Origin: CANLBN01 sp965230205 | Lineage (GTDB): Bacteria; Pseudomonadota; Gammaproteobacteria; Pseudomonadales; Cellvibrionaceae | Assembly: GCA_965230205.1 (NCBI GenBank) | Contig: OZ245996.1 | Location: 744,001-808,000 of the forward strand | DNA: 64,000 bases | Reading direction: 5' to 3' | In this document: in pieces, positions 10,431-19,844 of the stretch | How the letters are laid out: every line of letters begins with the position of its first letter | Numbering within the stretch: the first letter of the stretch is position 1 | The notes under the pieces: model-generated | Told to the model about the DNA's origin: nothing | What the model saw: only the letters and a program-made list of their open reading frames with translations | Database searches by the model: none | Position numbers and translations under genes: made by a program

Positions 10431-10970
10431 CTACTCCTCAGTCTTTTCTTCATTGGGCGAAACTGACTCTACAGACAACTCAAACTCATCAGCAATTACA
10501 TTTTTTAAATTTGGCGCCTGAAACCATTCAGAACGATCCAAGTTACGCATCAACGTGGACACTCTGTTATTAGATTCTGTAATCCCTTTCACAGAAAAGC
10601 TATCTGATGTCCTCTCTAAACTATTAAGATATAAACCTTCTGGTACGGCCCTCACCATTTCATCAAAATAACGCACGACAAGAGGTCTCTTAAGCTGTAG
10701 ATTTTGAATAATACGGATACGTGTTTCTAACTCCTCACGCCGCTTCTTTAATTGCTCAATATCTTTAACCTTTTCATTTAGTAGGGCTATTTCTTTCTGC
10801 AATAAACTATTTCGTTGATTTTGATTATTAATCGTTGAGTTTGTATAGCTATACCATACAAAGGCTATCAAACAGGCAAGAACAGATAATAAAAGCAAAA
10901 CTGAAAAGAATTCGCGTTTCTTTTCTTGGCGATATTCATCACGCCATGGTAGAAGGTTGATATTAGCCAT
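10431..10970 (-). CDS. pilN: Type IV pilus assembly protein PilN
   Basis: 179 residues. The short cytoplasmic N-terminus begins MANINLLPWRDEYR; the INLLPWR motif inserts into the PilM groove. It is followed by a membrane segment (about 22-43), a coiled coil and a periplasmic domain. Its start overlaps the pilM stop by one base. Confidence 0.96.
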   Translation of the reverse strand: MANINLLPWRDEYRQEKKREFFSVLLLLSVLACLIAFVWYSYTNSTINNQNQRNSLLQKEIALLNEKVKDIEQLKKRREELETRIRIIQNLQLKRPLVVRYFDEMVRAVPEGLYLNSLERTSDSFSVKGITESNNRVSTLMRNLDRSEWFQAPNLKNVIADEFELSVESVSPNEEKTEE

Positions 10971-12028
10971 TACACAAAGCTCCTTAATGCCAGTCCTGCT
11001 GCTATCATTAACGAAGGTGCATCACTGGATAGAGCAACCGAATTAACACGTGAAGCAACAGACATACCCGCAAAAGGGTTAGCAACGGTTGTCAAAGCTC
11101 CCAACCTGTCCTCGATCAGCTGTGCTAGACCATCGATGGAGGCAACACCTCCTGCAAGCACAATATGGTCAACCTCATTATATTGACTTGATGAAAAGAA
11201 AAATTGCAATGATCGGGTCACTTGCTGAACAACTGCATCTTTAAATGGCGCCAAGACCTCATCTTCATAGTCATCAGGCAAACCACCTTGCTTTTTGGCT
11301 AATCCAGCTTCGGTAAAGGACAAACCATAGCGACGCTGAATTTCCTCGGTTAGATGTTTACCACCAAACAATTGTTCACGAGTGTATATTGTAGTCCCAC
11401 TAGACAGCACACTGAGTGTTGTCATTGTTGCGCCTATATCGATAATAGCAACAACCTGCTCTTCCTGGTCTTCCCACTGATCTGCAATTAAAGGATAAGC
11501 CCTTTCAATAGTATAAGCTTCAACATCTACCACCTTAGGAGTTAACCCAGAACCATCCAACACACCTGCTCGCAACTCGACATTTTCACGGCGGCAAGCG
11601 GCTAATAGTACTTTCACTTGTTCAGGGTTATCTTCGTCTGGCCCCTGAACTTCAAAATCAATCGAGACTTCATCCAAAGGGAAAGGGATATATTGATCTG
11701 CTTCAATGGTAATTTGCGATTCCAGTGCATCATCATCCATTCCTGCAGGCATATCGATCAGCTTAGTAATCACTGACGAACCTGCTACAGCAACAGCAGC
11801 ATCTTTTAATTTACACTTAGACTGAGAGACAACTTGTCGAATGACATCAGCCACTGCCTCCTCATCATTGATGTTTTTTTCAACAACCGAGCCGGGAGGC
11901 AATGCCTTAACACCGTAACTTTCAACTCTATAGCCGTTGCCATAACGAGAAAGTTCCAGCAATTTCACACTGGTTGAACTGATATCTAAGCCGACTAAGG
12001 GCTTTGCTTTGCGTTCGAAGATACTCAT
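10970..12028 (-). CDS. pilM: Type IV pilus actin-like ATPase PilM
   Basis: 352 residues, actin/FtsA-like fold. The phosphate-1 motif VGLDISSTSVKLLEL is at the N-terminus, the phosphate-2 motif AIIDIGATMTTLSVL is in the middle, and the adenosine motif IVLAGGVASIDGL lies near 290. PilM is cytoplasmic and binds the PilN tail. It is the first gene of the pilMNOPQ-aroKB-damX operon and is divergent from mrcA, the classic arrangement in pseudomonads. An extended -10 promoter candidate lies at 12075-12102. Confidence 0.96.
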   Translation of the reverse strand: MSIFERKAKPLVGLDISSTSVKLLELSRYGNGYRVESYGVKALPPGSVVEKNINDEEAVADVIRQVVSQSKCKLKDAAVAVAGSSVITKLIDMPAGMDDDALESQITIEADQYIPFPLDEVSIDFEVQGPDEDNPEQVKVLLAACRRENVELRAGVLDGSGLTPKVVDVEAYTIERAYPLIADQWEDQEEQVVAIIDIGATMTTLSVLSSGTTIYTREQLFGGKHLTEEIQRRYGLSFTEAGLAKKQGGLPDDYEDEVLAPFKDAVVQQVTRSLQFFFSSSQYNEVDHIVLAGGVASIDGLAQLIEDRLGALTTVANPFAGMSVASRVNSVALSSDAPSLMIAAGLALRSFV

Positions 12029-12074
12029 ACGGGTCTTTTTTTCTATCTATATCCGCAACTTAGGTAATCTTTAT

Positions 12075-12102
12075 GTTATAGCACTTTAACTTGATCGTGC
12101 AA
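12075..12102 (-). promoter_or_regulatory. Candidate promoter of pilMNOPQ operon
   Basis: Read on the minus strand: TTGCAC, 16-nt spacer, then TATAAC preceded by TG and one base (extended -10). It is located about 50 bp before the pilM ATG. The -35 match is only partial. On the other strand a TATAAT at 12137-12142 may be the -10 box of mrcA. Confidence 0.4.
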
Positions 12103-12183
12103 CCACACAGTTCACATATAAGTTACTAAAATGTCGTATAATCCGTCCACTTATGGTCAGCTAATCCTAAGCTATTAATTAAT

Positions 12184-14778
12184 ATGGAAAAAATTCTCAT
12201 CAAAAAAAATATACTTTACTTCACAATTTGGGCATTTTCTTGCGTTTTCTTTGGTCTAGCCGCTAGTTTATCAGGCATCTACCTATATCTTAGTCCAAAC
12301 TTGCCAGCAATCGAGTCTTTAAGGGAAGTAGAATTACAAACACCTCTAAGAATTTATTCAATCGATAATAAGTTAATCGGAGAATTCGGCGAAAAGCGAA
12401 GAGACCCCATTGCAATTGACAACGCACCACAATCACTTATCGATGCTATATTAGCCGCTGAAGATGATGCTTTCTACCAACACAATGGCGTCGACTTAAA
12501 AGGACTTCTACGAGCAGTTTCCCAGCTAATGCTTTCGGGAGAAATACAAAGCGGTGGCAGTACAATTACCATGCAAGTAGCGAGAAATTTTTTTCTTTCT
12601 CGAGAGCAAACATTTTCTCGGAAGTTTAATGAAATCCTGCTGGCCTTAAAAATTGAACAATCTTTATCCAAAGAAGAGATATTGGAACTTTACCTAAACA
12701 AAATCTATTTAGGTAATCGCGCATACGGCGTAAAAGCAGCATCCCAAGTTTATTATGGAAAATCTATCGAAGAATTAAGTCTCGCTCAGACAACAATGAT
12801 TGCAGGACTACCAAAAGCCCCCTCAAAATATAACCCTATCATCAATCCAAGCCGCGCTTTAATTCGAAGAAATTGGATTCTTAAGCGCATGCTCTCCTTA
12901 CAGAAAATCTCTCCGGAAGCATATGAAATCGCTATTGACCAACCAGTAACAGCTCGTTATTACGGACAAAACTTAGAAATTAACGCCCCCTATGTTGCTG
13001 AAGCTGCGCGAGAAAAGGCAGTCGAATTATTTGGGGAAAAAGCCTATATCAATGGCTACAAGGTATATACAACCGTCGATAGCCACCTACAGGATACCGC
13101 ACAAAAAGCGATTGTTACTGGCCTACTAAATTATGATAAACGCCATGGTTATAGAGGCCCAGAACAACAACTGGACCCTACTGCGCTCGAACCACTAGAG
13201 AAAACAGAAACAACAAACAACTCAAATGACAACATTGATGCATCAAAAGTAGTTGAAGAAGTAGGTGCAGTAAATTTGATTCCCTGGCTAGAAACACTGA
13301 AAAAAATCCCTCCCTACGGAGGCCTTGAACCCGCCGCCGTCATTCGAATCGGAAAAGACTATATCTCCGCACTTACAGCCCTAGGCAGTACAGTAAACAT
13401 ACCATGGGAGAACGGACTAAAAGATGCCCGCGCATTTGTTAATGAAAATTTTGCCGCTGCTCCACCAAAATCTCCCAGCAAAGTAGTGAAACTAGGCGAT
13501 ATTATTCGCATTTACCAAGACGGAGATGCATGGCATTTTAGCCAAATACCTGAAATTGAAGCAGCACTAGTTTCTATTCGACCTGATGATGGAGCCATTA
13601 ATTCACTGGTCGGTGGTTTCGACTTTGCTCACAGTAGCTTTAATCGCGCAACACAAGCCAAGCGCCAACCTGGCTCTAACTTCAAACCATTTATTTATAC
13701 CGTAGGCCTTGAGAATGAGCTAACACCCGCCACCACAATCAATGATGCGCCAATCGTTGTGCAGGACGATCGACTTGAAGGCGCCTGGCGCCCAGAAAAT
13801 GCTAGTGGCAAGTTTTATGGCCCCACCCGCTTACGCAAAGCTCTATACTTATCTCGCAACTTAATATCTATACGCTTATTGCGCACGATTGGCGTAGGCA
13901 AGACCATTGAGTCAATGGCCCGCTTTGGTATGAATACAAAAGATATCCCTCGCGATCTTTCAATGGCATTAGGCAGCTATGTAATGTCTCCATTGGAAGT
14001 CGCCGTCGGCTACAGCGTCTTTGCTAATGGCGGTTACAAAATTGAGCCCTATCTAATACACCATATTCGAGACCGCCACAACGAAGTACTGTATCAGACA
14101 GAACCCAAAGTAACACCAGAAAAGCAAGCGCTCACCTTTTCACCATCACAAGAACAGGAAGAATCACTCGACGCTAAAGATGAAACCACCTCGACAGGAC
14201 CTGACACTTTAGCTACAGACAATCAAGCTCTGACCGCTTCCGATCAAAATATTAACTCCCTACAACCTTTAGAGTTAACTGGAAAAGCGGCTGAGCGTGT
14301 AGTTGATGAACGAGTCGTATATATTATGAACTCGATTATGAGAGACGTTATTAAGCGGGGAACAGGGACTAGAGCCAAAAGCCTTGGTAGAAGCGACCTT
14401 GCAGGAAAAACTGGAACCACAAATGGACCGACTGACGCTTGGTTTTCTGGCTTCAATAGTCATGCAGTCACCACTACATGGGTAGGCTTTGATAACAACC
14501 AGAAGCTGGGTAGAGGAGAATACGGTGGCGTTGCCGCATTACCAATATGGGTGAAGTATATGGGTGTAGCTTTAGATGGCATCCCTCAAGATTTACCACC
14601 ACAGCCTGACGGAATAGTCACCGTTCGCATTAATGCTGAAACCGGAGAGCGTGCGACAGCATCTGACCCCAACGGTATATATGAATTATTTTTAGAGGAA
14701 AATGCTCCCGCTGAAATCGACCCAGAAACCATTATTAACGGGGGCAGTGATAGTCCCGCACCAGAGGACTTATTTTAA
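12184..14778 (+). CDS. mrcA: Penicillin-binding protein 1A (bifunctional transglycosylase/transpeptidase)
   Basis: 864 residues. Class A PBP that polymerises and cross-links peptidoglycan. N-terminal membrane anchor (about 12-34); GT51 domain with the catalytic-Glu motif AAEDDAFYQHNG and GGSTITMQVARNFF; an OB-like insert in the middle; and a transpeptidase domain with the active-site SxxK in RQPGSNFKPFIY, an SRN motif, and KTG in GKTGTTNGPTDAWF. A Ser/Thr/Asp/Gln-rich low-complexity stretch (about 640-695) is inserted before the KTG region and is longer than in E. coli PBP1a. It is divergent from pilM, as is usual for this gene. Confidence 0.95.
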   Translation: MEKILIKKNILYFTIWAFSCVFFGLAASLSGIYLYLSPNLPAIESLREVELQTPLRIYSIDNKLIGEFGEKRRDPIAIDNAPQSLIDAILAAEDDAFYQHNGVDLKGLLRAVSQLMLSGEIQSGGSTITMQVARNFFLSREQTFSRKFNEILLALKIEQSLSKEEILELYLNKIYLGNRAYGVKAASQVYYGKSIEELSLAQTTMIAGLPKAPSKYNPIINPSRALIRRNWILKRMLSLQKISPEAYEIAIDQPVTARYYGQNLEINAPYVAEAAREKAVELFGEKAYINGYKVYTTVDSHLQDTAQKAIVTGLLNYDKRHGYRGPEQQLDPTALEPLEKTETTNNSNDNIDASKVVEEVGAVNLIPWLETLKKIPPYGGLEPAAVIRIGKDYISALTALGSTVNIPWENGLKDARAFVNENFAAAPPKSPSKVVKLGDIIRIYQDGDAWHFSQIPEIEAALVSIRPDDGAINSLVGGFDFAHSSFNRATQAKRQPGSNFKPFIYTVGLENELTPATTINDAPIVVQDDRLEGAWRPENASGKFYGPTRLRKALYLSRNLISIRLLRTIGVGKTIESMARFGMNTKDIPRDLSMALGSYVMSPLEVAVGYSVFANGGYKIEPYLIHHIRDRHNEVLYQTEPKVTPEKQALTFSPSQEQEESLDAKDETTSTGPDTLATDNQALTASDQNINSLQPLELTGKAAERVVDERVVYIMNSIMRDVIKRGTGTRAKSLGRSDLAGKTGTTNGPTDAWFSGFNSHAVTTTWVGFDNNQKLGRGEYGGVAALPIWVKYMGVALDGIPQDLPPQPDGIVTVRINAETGERATASDPNGIYELFLEENAPAEIDPETIINGGSDSPAPEDLF

Positions 14779-14867
14779 TGCACTTCGACTAGCATTATAG
14801 GTTTTCACCAAGAAACAAGCATGCAAATGAAATCAATGAAGGCGAAAATAACAATATAAGACCAATA

Positions 14868-14901
14868 AAAAAGCCGAAACAATTAACTGTTTCGGCTTTT
14901 T
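14868..14901. terminator. Bidirectional terminator between mrcA and rpmE
   Basis: A 13-bp perfect stem (AAAAAGCCGAAAC / GTTTCGGCTTTTT) with an 8-nt loop. It has T-runs in both directions and lies between the convergent genes mrcA (+) and rpmE (-). Confidence 0.9.
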
Positions 14902-14929
14902 AAATGCTGCAATTAAAATTGCTGGTAAC

Positions 14930-15145
14930 TTACTTGCTAGTGCTACGACCCACAAAACGCTTGTTAAAGCGATCAATACGCCCACCAGTATCTGCTTTCT
15001 TTTGCTTACCAGTATAAAAAGGGTGACAAGCAGAACATACATCCAAGTGGATGTCTTTTGCCATTGTCGATGCTGTTTTAATGACGTTGCCACAACTACA
15101 TGTTGCAGTCATCTCGCCATAATTAGGGTGTATATCAGGTTTCAT
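14930..15145 (-). CDS. rpmE: 50S ribosomal protein L31 (zinc-binding form)
   Basis: 71 residues starting MKPDIHPNYGEM. It has the four-cysteine zinc set CSC (16, 18) and CSAC (37, 40), so it is the C+ form used under zinc-replete conditions. The C-terminal GGRIDRFNKRF is typical. Monocistronic, and ends into the bidirectional terminator. Confidence 0.97.
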   Translation of the reverse strand: MKPDIHPNYGEMTATCSCGNVIKTASTMAKDIHLDVCSACHPFYTGKQKKADTGGRIDRFNKRFVGRSTSK

Positions 15146-15514
15146 AAGCGTAATCTCGTGTTATCGTGGCGCCGCCACCCAGTCTTTAGTAGATAAGAAT
15201 CTAAAAAAAGCCCTTATCTTGCCAAGCACGGCATACCAATATTAAGGAGGCCGGCGATTCTATCAAACCCTGTCGCAAAAACAACCAAAAGTTAAACAAA
15301 TAGATCTTTATTCATTCCTTCAAGCCCAAAGCTTGATTTTTTTTGCTATGATTTCAGCATCTGCGTTTGAATTTAGTGCAAACTAGTAGAATATTGTGGT
15401 TATAACTAACCTCCTCAAGTAGAATATTGTGGTTATAATTAACACCTTAATTTGAGATAACCCTTTCAAATTTTATGTAAATTTTTAGGAAGAAATAGGG
15501 AGTAATAAAAAAAC
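15146..15514. other. Intergenic region upstream of rpmE and of the Ig-like lipoprotein
   Basis: 369 bases without a gene. Promoters of both flanking divergent genes must lie here. The only obvious structure is the pair of 26-bp direct repeats at 15385-15443. Confidence 0.5.
15385..15443 (+). repeat. Two 26-bp direct repeats, 33 bp apart
   Basis: The first copy is at 15385-15410 and the second at 15418-15443, with a single C/T difference. Each contains GAATATTGTGGTTATAA; in the second copy the change creates a TATAAT. They lie 72-130 bp before the lipoprotein start, so they may be a duplicated regulator site or a small duplication of a promoter. Confidence 0.7.
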
Positions 15515-16771
15515 ATGTATAAATTTATAAATTCACGGCTTAAAAGTTATAAGGCCTTTACTATATTCACTGTTTTTACAGCCCTATTAATTGCAGGTTG
15601 CGGAAGTGTTGGCAGCGGATCCAACAGATCCAGCGGATCCAGCCTTACACTTGTATCAGTATCCTCTGATACTTTAGGTTTTATTGGAGGAGGCAACGAT
15701 CAAACAACGGTAGTTTTCAGCGTAAGGGATTCAAATGATGACCCTGTTGAAAATGCCTCCGTAAACTTTGGTGTTAATGATCCTGCAGGAATTGGCATTA
15801 CCTTATCTAGATCCAGCGGCAGCACAAATGCCTCTGGAGAAGTGTCCGTAGTAGCAACAAGCAGCACGTTTTCTGGTGTTTTTGCTGTCACTGCCTCCAC
15901 AACAGCTTCAACTATACAATCAACTGACATTGTTGTTTTAGCAGGCTCCCCTGTTCAAGGCCGTATAGCCGTAGGAATGAACCGCAACCAACCAGACACA
16001 TTTAATATTGTAGGCGCCGATATCCCCATCAATGTTATTCTTTCAGATGTCTTTGGGAACCCAGTACAAGATGGCACACAAGTGCGCTTTATCTCAGATG
16101 AGTGCGGGCTTGTAGAACCATCATGCTCAACAACCAATGGAGAATGTAGCGCAACATGGAGCAGCACAGGCTCCAGCCCTCGAGCCAGCGATTTCAGATG
16201 CACAATATTAGTGTACACAAATGGCCTAGAAGATTTCTCGGATGATAATAGCAATGGCGTATTTGATGCTGGTGAAGCTTTTACTGATTTAGGTGAAGCC
16301 TTTGCTGATAATAATGAGAATAATCTATATGATATCGGAGAGTTTTTTGAAGATTCCGTAACAAATGGCCTACATACACCAGGAGATGGCCAATACACAT
16401 CAAATGGCGTTGTAATTTTTACTAATCAATTTTTCGTACTCTCTGTTTCAGCTGTTGGAACCCCAACATTTTCAATTACCCCCGGCACAACAATTGATGT
16501 TTCAGGCGGCGAACAAAACCTAACGGTGACCCTACCAGACACATTGGGGAATTCGTTACCAGGAGGTACTACGATAGTCTTTACCACGGCTAATGGACAA
16601 ATATCTGGCGACACTAACGTTACCATTCCTGATACCTTTATCAATCCGATCACAGTATCTATTACCATACGAGCAGATGGAACAGCCAGCCTAGGAGACT
16701 TAACCCTGACTGTAGAACCTACAGGAGATAACCCTACTAACTCTAACTTTACTTGGCCTATACAAGATTAA
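15515..16771 (+). CDS. Surface lipoprotein with bacterial Ig-like domains
   Basis: 418 residues. Lipoprotein signal with lipobox LIAGC (Cys near 29), then a Gly/Ser-rich linker. A first invasin-like Ig domain reads DSNDDPVENASVNFG followed by a TNASGEVSVVATS-type strand pattern; a second reads DVFGNPVQDGTQVRF. In the middle are two acidic loops of the form DDNSNGVFDAGE and DNNENNLYDIGE, which resemble calcium-binding DxNxNGxxDxGE loops of EF-hand/dockerin type. A further Ig-like domain is at the end. Probably exposed on or under the outer membrane; adhesion or a structural role is inference. RBS AGGAAG/GGAG upstream. Flanked by unrelated housekeeping genes. Confidence 0.75.
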   Translation: MYKFINSRLKSYKAFTIFTVFTALLIAGCGSVGSGSNRSSGSSLTLVSVSSDTLGFIGGGNDQTTVVFSVRDSNDDPVENASVNFGVNDPAGIGITLSRSSGSTNASGEVSVVATSSTFSGVFAVTASTTASTIQSTDIVVLAGSPVQGRIAVGMNRNQPDTFNIVGADIPINVILSDVFGNPVQDGTQVRFISDECGLVEPSCSTTNGECSATWSSTGSSPRASDFRCTILVYTNGLEDFSDDNSNGVFDAGEAFTDLGEAFADNNENNLYDIGEFFEDSVTNGLHTPGDGQYTSNGVVIFTNQFFVLSVSAVGTPTFSITPGTTIDVSGGEQNLTVTLPDTLGNSLPGGTTIVFTTANGQISGDTNVTIPDTFINPITVSITIRADGTASLGDLTLTVEPTGDNPTNSNFTWPIQD

Positions 16772-16796
16772 TTAAAACTCAACCCTCTCTATTTTA

Positions 16797-16827
16797 GCCT
16801 CGACACATGCACGCATCGTGTCGAGGC
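16797..16827. terminator. Hairpin after the lipoprotein gene
   Basis: A 10-bp perfect stem (GCCTCGACAC / GTGTCGAGGC) with an 11-nt loop that can itself pair ATGC/GCAT. No T-run follows on the plus strand, so this is a weak or factor-assisted terminator. It overlaps the GTG that could be taken as a priA start and argues for the ATG at 16842. Confidence 0.5.
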
Positions 16828-16841
16828 AATACAAATCAATA

Positions 16842-19049
16842 ATGGCCCTAAAAACCAATATTATTAAGGTAGCCTTACTTTCACCTTTTCGCCGACTTTT
16901 CGATTATATTGCGACAAATAACACCAGTCTAAAGCCAGGTACTCGTTTATCCATACCTTTTGGAAATCAAAAAGGTATTGTCGGAATAGCTATTAAAACC
17001 ACACAACAGTCAGACACACCAGCACAAAAACTACGCTCCATTAACTATATCCTGGATGAAGAACCTGTTTTAAATACCGAATCAATGGGACTCTGCCAAT
17101 GGTGTGCAGACTACTACCACTACCCTTTAGGAGAGGTATGCCATTTAGCCTTGCCCGCTTTATTACGCAAGACGGCACCTATACCTATTGAAACGAATAC
17201 ACAGTGGGCTATATCTACAGAGGGGATTAGCGCTAAAAGTGACGATTTCAAGCGCGCACCTAAACAGCAAAAAGCCTTGTTAATTTTTCAATCTGAAAAA
17301 CAAATTAAGGCGGACGCGGTCAAGCAATATGATATAAGCACCAATACACTAAAAACATTGGCCGAAAAAAAACTGATTACACGGCAAGAAATCCCCGAAG
17401 AATACTCCGCAACTCCAACGCCAGAAAATTTTCTCAAAGAAAGACCTCTTACACTCAACCCAGAACAACAACAGGCCCTAGACAGTATCCAACTCGATCG
17501 CTTCAATACCTATTTACTAGATGGTGTTACCGGTAGCGGCAAAACCGAGGTGTACTTACAAGTAATAGAAAGAACTGTCAAAAACGGGCAACAGGTCTTA
17601 GTTTTAGTACCAGAAATTGGGCTAACCCCACAAATAACTGCTCGCTTTGAAAACCGCTTTAAACTATCTATAGCAACTCTACACTCAGGACTGAGCGACA
17701 AACGCCGCTTCGACATCTGGCAAGCATCTCGGCATGGACAATTAAACATCGTGATTGGCACACGCTCTAGTATTTTTACCCAACTACCTAATTTAGGACT
17801 GATCGTCGTTGACGAAGAGCATGACCTTTCTTACAAACAACAAGAAGGGGTACGTTATTCCGCTCGTGATTTAGCGATTGTTCGCGCCCAAAAATTGGGG
17901 GTTCCTCTGCTACTGGGTAGCGCAACACCCTCTTTAGAAAGCTTGCACAATGCGCTATCTGGCCGGTACCAACATGTACTTCTACGTCAACGCGCTCAGA
18001 ATCAGCCATTACCAGCAATAGAATGCATCAACACCTCGGATACTGACCTTTCTGAACGAGCAATAGACGATATTCGTCAAACAATACAGCAAGGCCAACA
18101 AGTTCTCATTTTTATTAACCGTCGCGGTTATGCCCCTGTGCTTATGTGCCAAGATTGCAACTGGATAAGCCAATGCCCTAATTGTGACAGCCGGATGACA
18201 CTCCATCGCATCAATCAACAACATCAGCAATTACACTGTCATCATTGCGATCACCGCGCCAAAGTACCCAAGCAATGCCCACAATGCCATAGTGGACGGT
18301 TACAACCTCTGGGAACGGGCACTCAGCGTAGCGAAGAGCAACTGGATCAGATATTTAAGAACACGCCGATAATCCGCATTGATCGAGACAGTATTTCACG
18401 CAAAGGGGAATTAGAATCTGCTTTAAAACAAGTCAATTCAGGCGAGCCATGCATCCTCGTTGGCACTCAGATGCTAGCCAAAGGACATCACTTCGCCAAC
18501 CTTGGTTTAGGCGTTATCCTGGGATTAGACCAAGCTTTTTTTAGCAGTGACTTTCGTGGCGCAGAACGCATGGGGCAATTGCTCACTCAGGTTGCCGGTA
18601 GAATTGGTCGAGAAAATCATAAAGGTCGAGTGTTAATTCAGACTCGCTTTATCGACCACCCCTTATTAGAGTTATTACTGAATGAAGGTTATCAAAGCTT
18701 TGCACAAACACTATTAGATGAACGTAAATCGACAGGAATGCCTCCCTATGAACATATAGCCGTCATTCGTTGTCACGCACAGCAACCAGAGCTCTCCTAC
18801 CAATTTCTACTACAAGCACGGCAGCAGGCAGAACAAATTATCGCTTCCCACAATGGGTTACAGTATTTAGGGCCATTTCCTGCAACAATGGAAAAACGCA
18901 ATAATCGTTATCACTTTATTTTGCAAATCAAGCTCTCCAACCGGCGTGAACGACAATACCTTCTCCAGCGATTGTGTGAGCAACTTGAAAACTCTAAACA
19001 AGCGAGAGGATTACATTGGTTAGTTGATATTGACCCTCAGGAATTCTAA
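16842..19049 (+). CDS. priA: Primosomal protein N' (replication restart helicase PriA)
   Basis: 735 residues from the ATG at 16842. A 3'-to-5' superfamily 2 helicase that reloads the replisome at abandoned forks. Walker A GVTGSGKTEVYL and the DEEH box VVDEEHD are visible, as is the zinc-binding insert with eight cysteines in CxxC pairs (CQDC, CPNC, CHHC, CPQC). The C-terminal motif VAGRIGRENHKGRVLIQT belongs to helicase motif VI. A GTG 24 bp upstream is in frame but lies inside a hairpin, so the ATG is preferred. Followed by an ftsN-like gene, as in pseudomonads (which have argS between). Confidence 0.96.
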   Translation: MALKTNIIKVALLSPFRRLFDYIATNNTSLKPGTRLSIPFGNQKGIVGIAIKTTQQSDTPAQKLRSINYILDEEPVLNTESMGLCQWCADYYHYPLGEVCHLALPALLRKTAPIPIETNTQWAISTEGISAKSDDFKRAPKQQKALLIFQSEKQIKADAVKQYDISTNTLKTLAEKKLITRQEIPEEYSATPTPENFLKERPLTLNPEQQQALDSIQLDRFNTYLLDGVTGSGKTEVYLQVIERTVKNGQQVLVLVPEIGLTPQITARFENRFKLSIATLHSGLSDKRRFDIWQASRHGQLNIVIGTRSSIFTQLPNLGLIVVDEEHDLSYKQQEGVRYSARDLAIVRAQKLGVPLLLGSATPSLESLHNALSGRYQHVLLRQRAQNQPLPAIECINTSDTDLSERAIDDIRQTIQQGQQVLIFINRRGYAPVLMCQDCNWISQCPNCDSRMTLHRINQQHQQLHCHHCDHRAKVPKQCPQCHSGRLQPLGTGTQRSEEQLDQIFKNTPIIRIDRDSISRKGELESALKQVNSGEPCILVGTQMLAKGHHFANLGLGVILGLDQAFFSSDFRGAERMGQLLTQVAGRIGRENHKGRVLIQTRFIDHPLLELLLNEGYQSFAQTLLDERKSTGMPPYEHIAVIRCHAQQPELSYQFLLQARQQAEQIIASHNGLQYLGPFPATMEKRNNRYHFILQIKLSNRRERQYLLQRLCEQLENSKQARGLHWLVDIDPQEF

Positions 19050-19117
19050 AACGACTTTCTATTCAAAGCCCATACACGTAAAATCTGTCGCCCATTATAT
19101 TTCTACACAAAAACTCA

Positions 19118-19702
19118 ATGACACAAGACTTCGCCAAAAAAAAACGTAAGCCTCAACAGAAAAAGACAACGAGCAAGCGTCGCACCAATACTCGCAGAAA
19201 ACCCAACAATACAAATAAGGCACCAGCTTGGGCTTGGCTAGTCATTGGCTTACTATTAGCGGCATTAGTTACCTTACTGATTTATCTAGCAAACAAACCA
19301 GATGCTGTCGTACAACACTCACAAAACACTGGCGATAAACAAACAGCCAAACCGGTTGAAAACAAGCCCCCCCAGCCCCGGTTCGACTTTTATGAAATCC
19401 TTAAAGAGCAGGAAGTAGAAGTACCCGATCGCTCAGCCGAGATAAAAGCGGCAACTCCCGCCAATATTCATTACTATTTACAGGCAGGCTCTTTCCGCAA
19501 CCGCAATGATGCCGATGAGTTAAGAGCCCAACTATTACTGGTAAATATGAATGCCAATATCGAATCTAAAGAAAATAATGGTAAAACCTGGCATAGAGTA
19601 ATTGCTGGCCCTTTTAAATCCCGCTCAAAAATGGCTAAAGCCCGAAGTCAGCTGGCATCAAAAGGATTAAGCCCCCTATTGTTGAAACGCAAGATCGATT
19701 AA
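19118..19702 (+). CDS. ftsN: FtsN-like SPOR-domain division protein
   Basis: 194 residues. A highly basic cytoplasmic N-terminus (KKKRKPQQKKTTSKRR) is followed by one membrane segment (about 38-60: AWAWLVIGLLLAALVTLLIYL), a short linker and a C-terminal SPOR domain (HYYLQAGSFRNRNDADELRA). This is the architecture of FtsN, which activates septal peptidoglycan synthesis. The position between priA and hslVU supports the name. It is shorter than E. coli FtsN (319 aa), with a shortened periplasmic linker, as in other non-enteric gammaproteobacteria. Confidence 0.82.
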   Translation: MTQDFAKKKRKPQQKKTTSKRRTNTRRKPNNTNKAPAWAWLVIGLLLAALVTLLIYLANKPDAVVQHSQNTGDKQTAKPVENKPPQPRFDFYEILKEQEVEVPDRSAEIKAATPANIHYYLQAGSFRNRNDADELRAQLLLVNMNANIESKENNGKTWHRVIAGPFKSRSKMAKARSQLASKGLSPLLLKRKID

Positions 19703-19780
19703 TGAATAGCCATATATTTAATTAATCGATTTATTTGAACCTTATCCATTAAACCTTACATATTAAACCGGGTCATACTA

Positions 19781-19800
19781 GTTGATTTTTACTAATCAAC
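19781..19800. promoter_or_regulatory. Inverted repeat upstream of hslV
   Basis: Arms GTTGATT and AATCAAC separated by 6 nt, 45 bp before hslV. It could be the end of the ftsN transcript or a regulatory site. I could not find a convincing sigma-32 promoter nearby. Confidence 0.35.
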
Positions 19801-19844
19801 CCCCAAATCGATAAGCTAAATCAACAAGTAACTAGGATTCTATT

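Noticed and set aside
14833..15093. 86-codon hydrophobic frame overlapping rpmE and the terminator
   Set aside because: Runs through a bidirectional terminator and over rpmE in another frame.
15385..15443. CRISPR-like repeats
   Set aside because: Only two copies with a 7-bp gap; no spacers and no cas genes.
15955..16398. 147-codon frame antisense to the lipoprotein gene
   Set aside because: Overlaps a well-supported gene completely and has no recognisable features.
16818..16841. GTG start for priA
   Set aside because: Lies inside the stem of a hairpin and adds residues not found in the family; ATG at 16842 preferred.
19703..19844. Sigma-32 heat-shock promoter for hslVU
   Set aside because: TTTGAAC is present but no CCCCAT-type -10 box at proper spacing.
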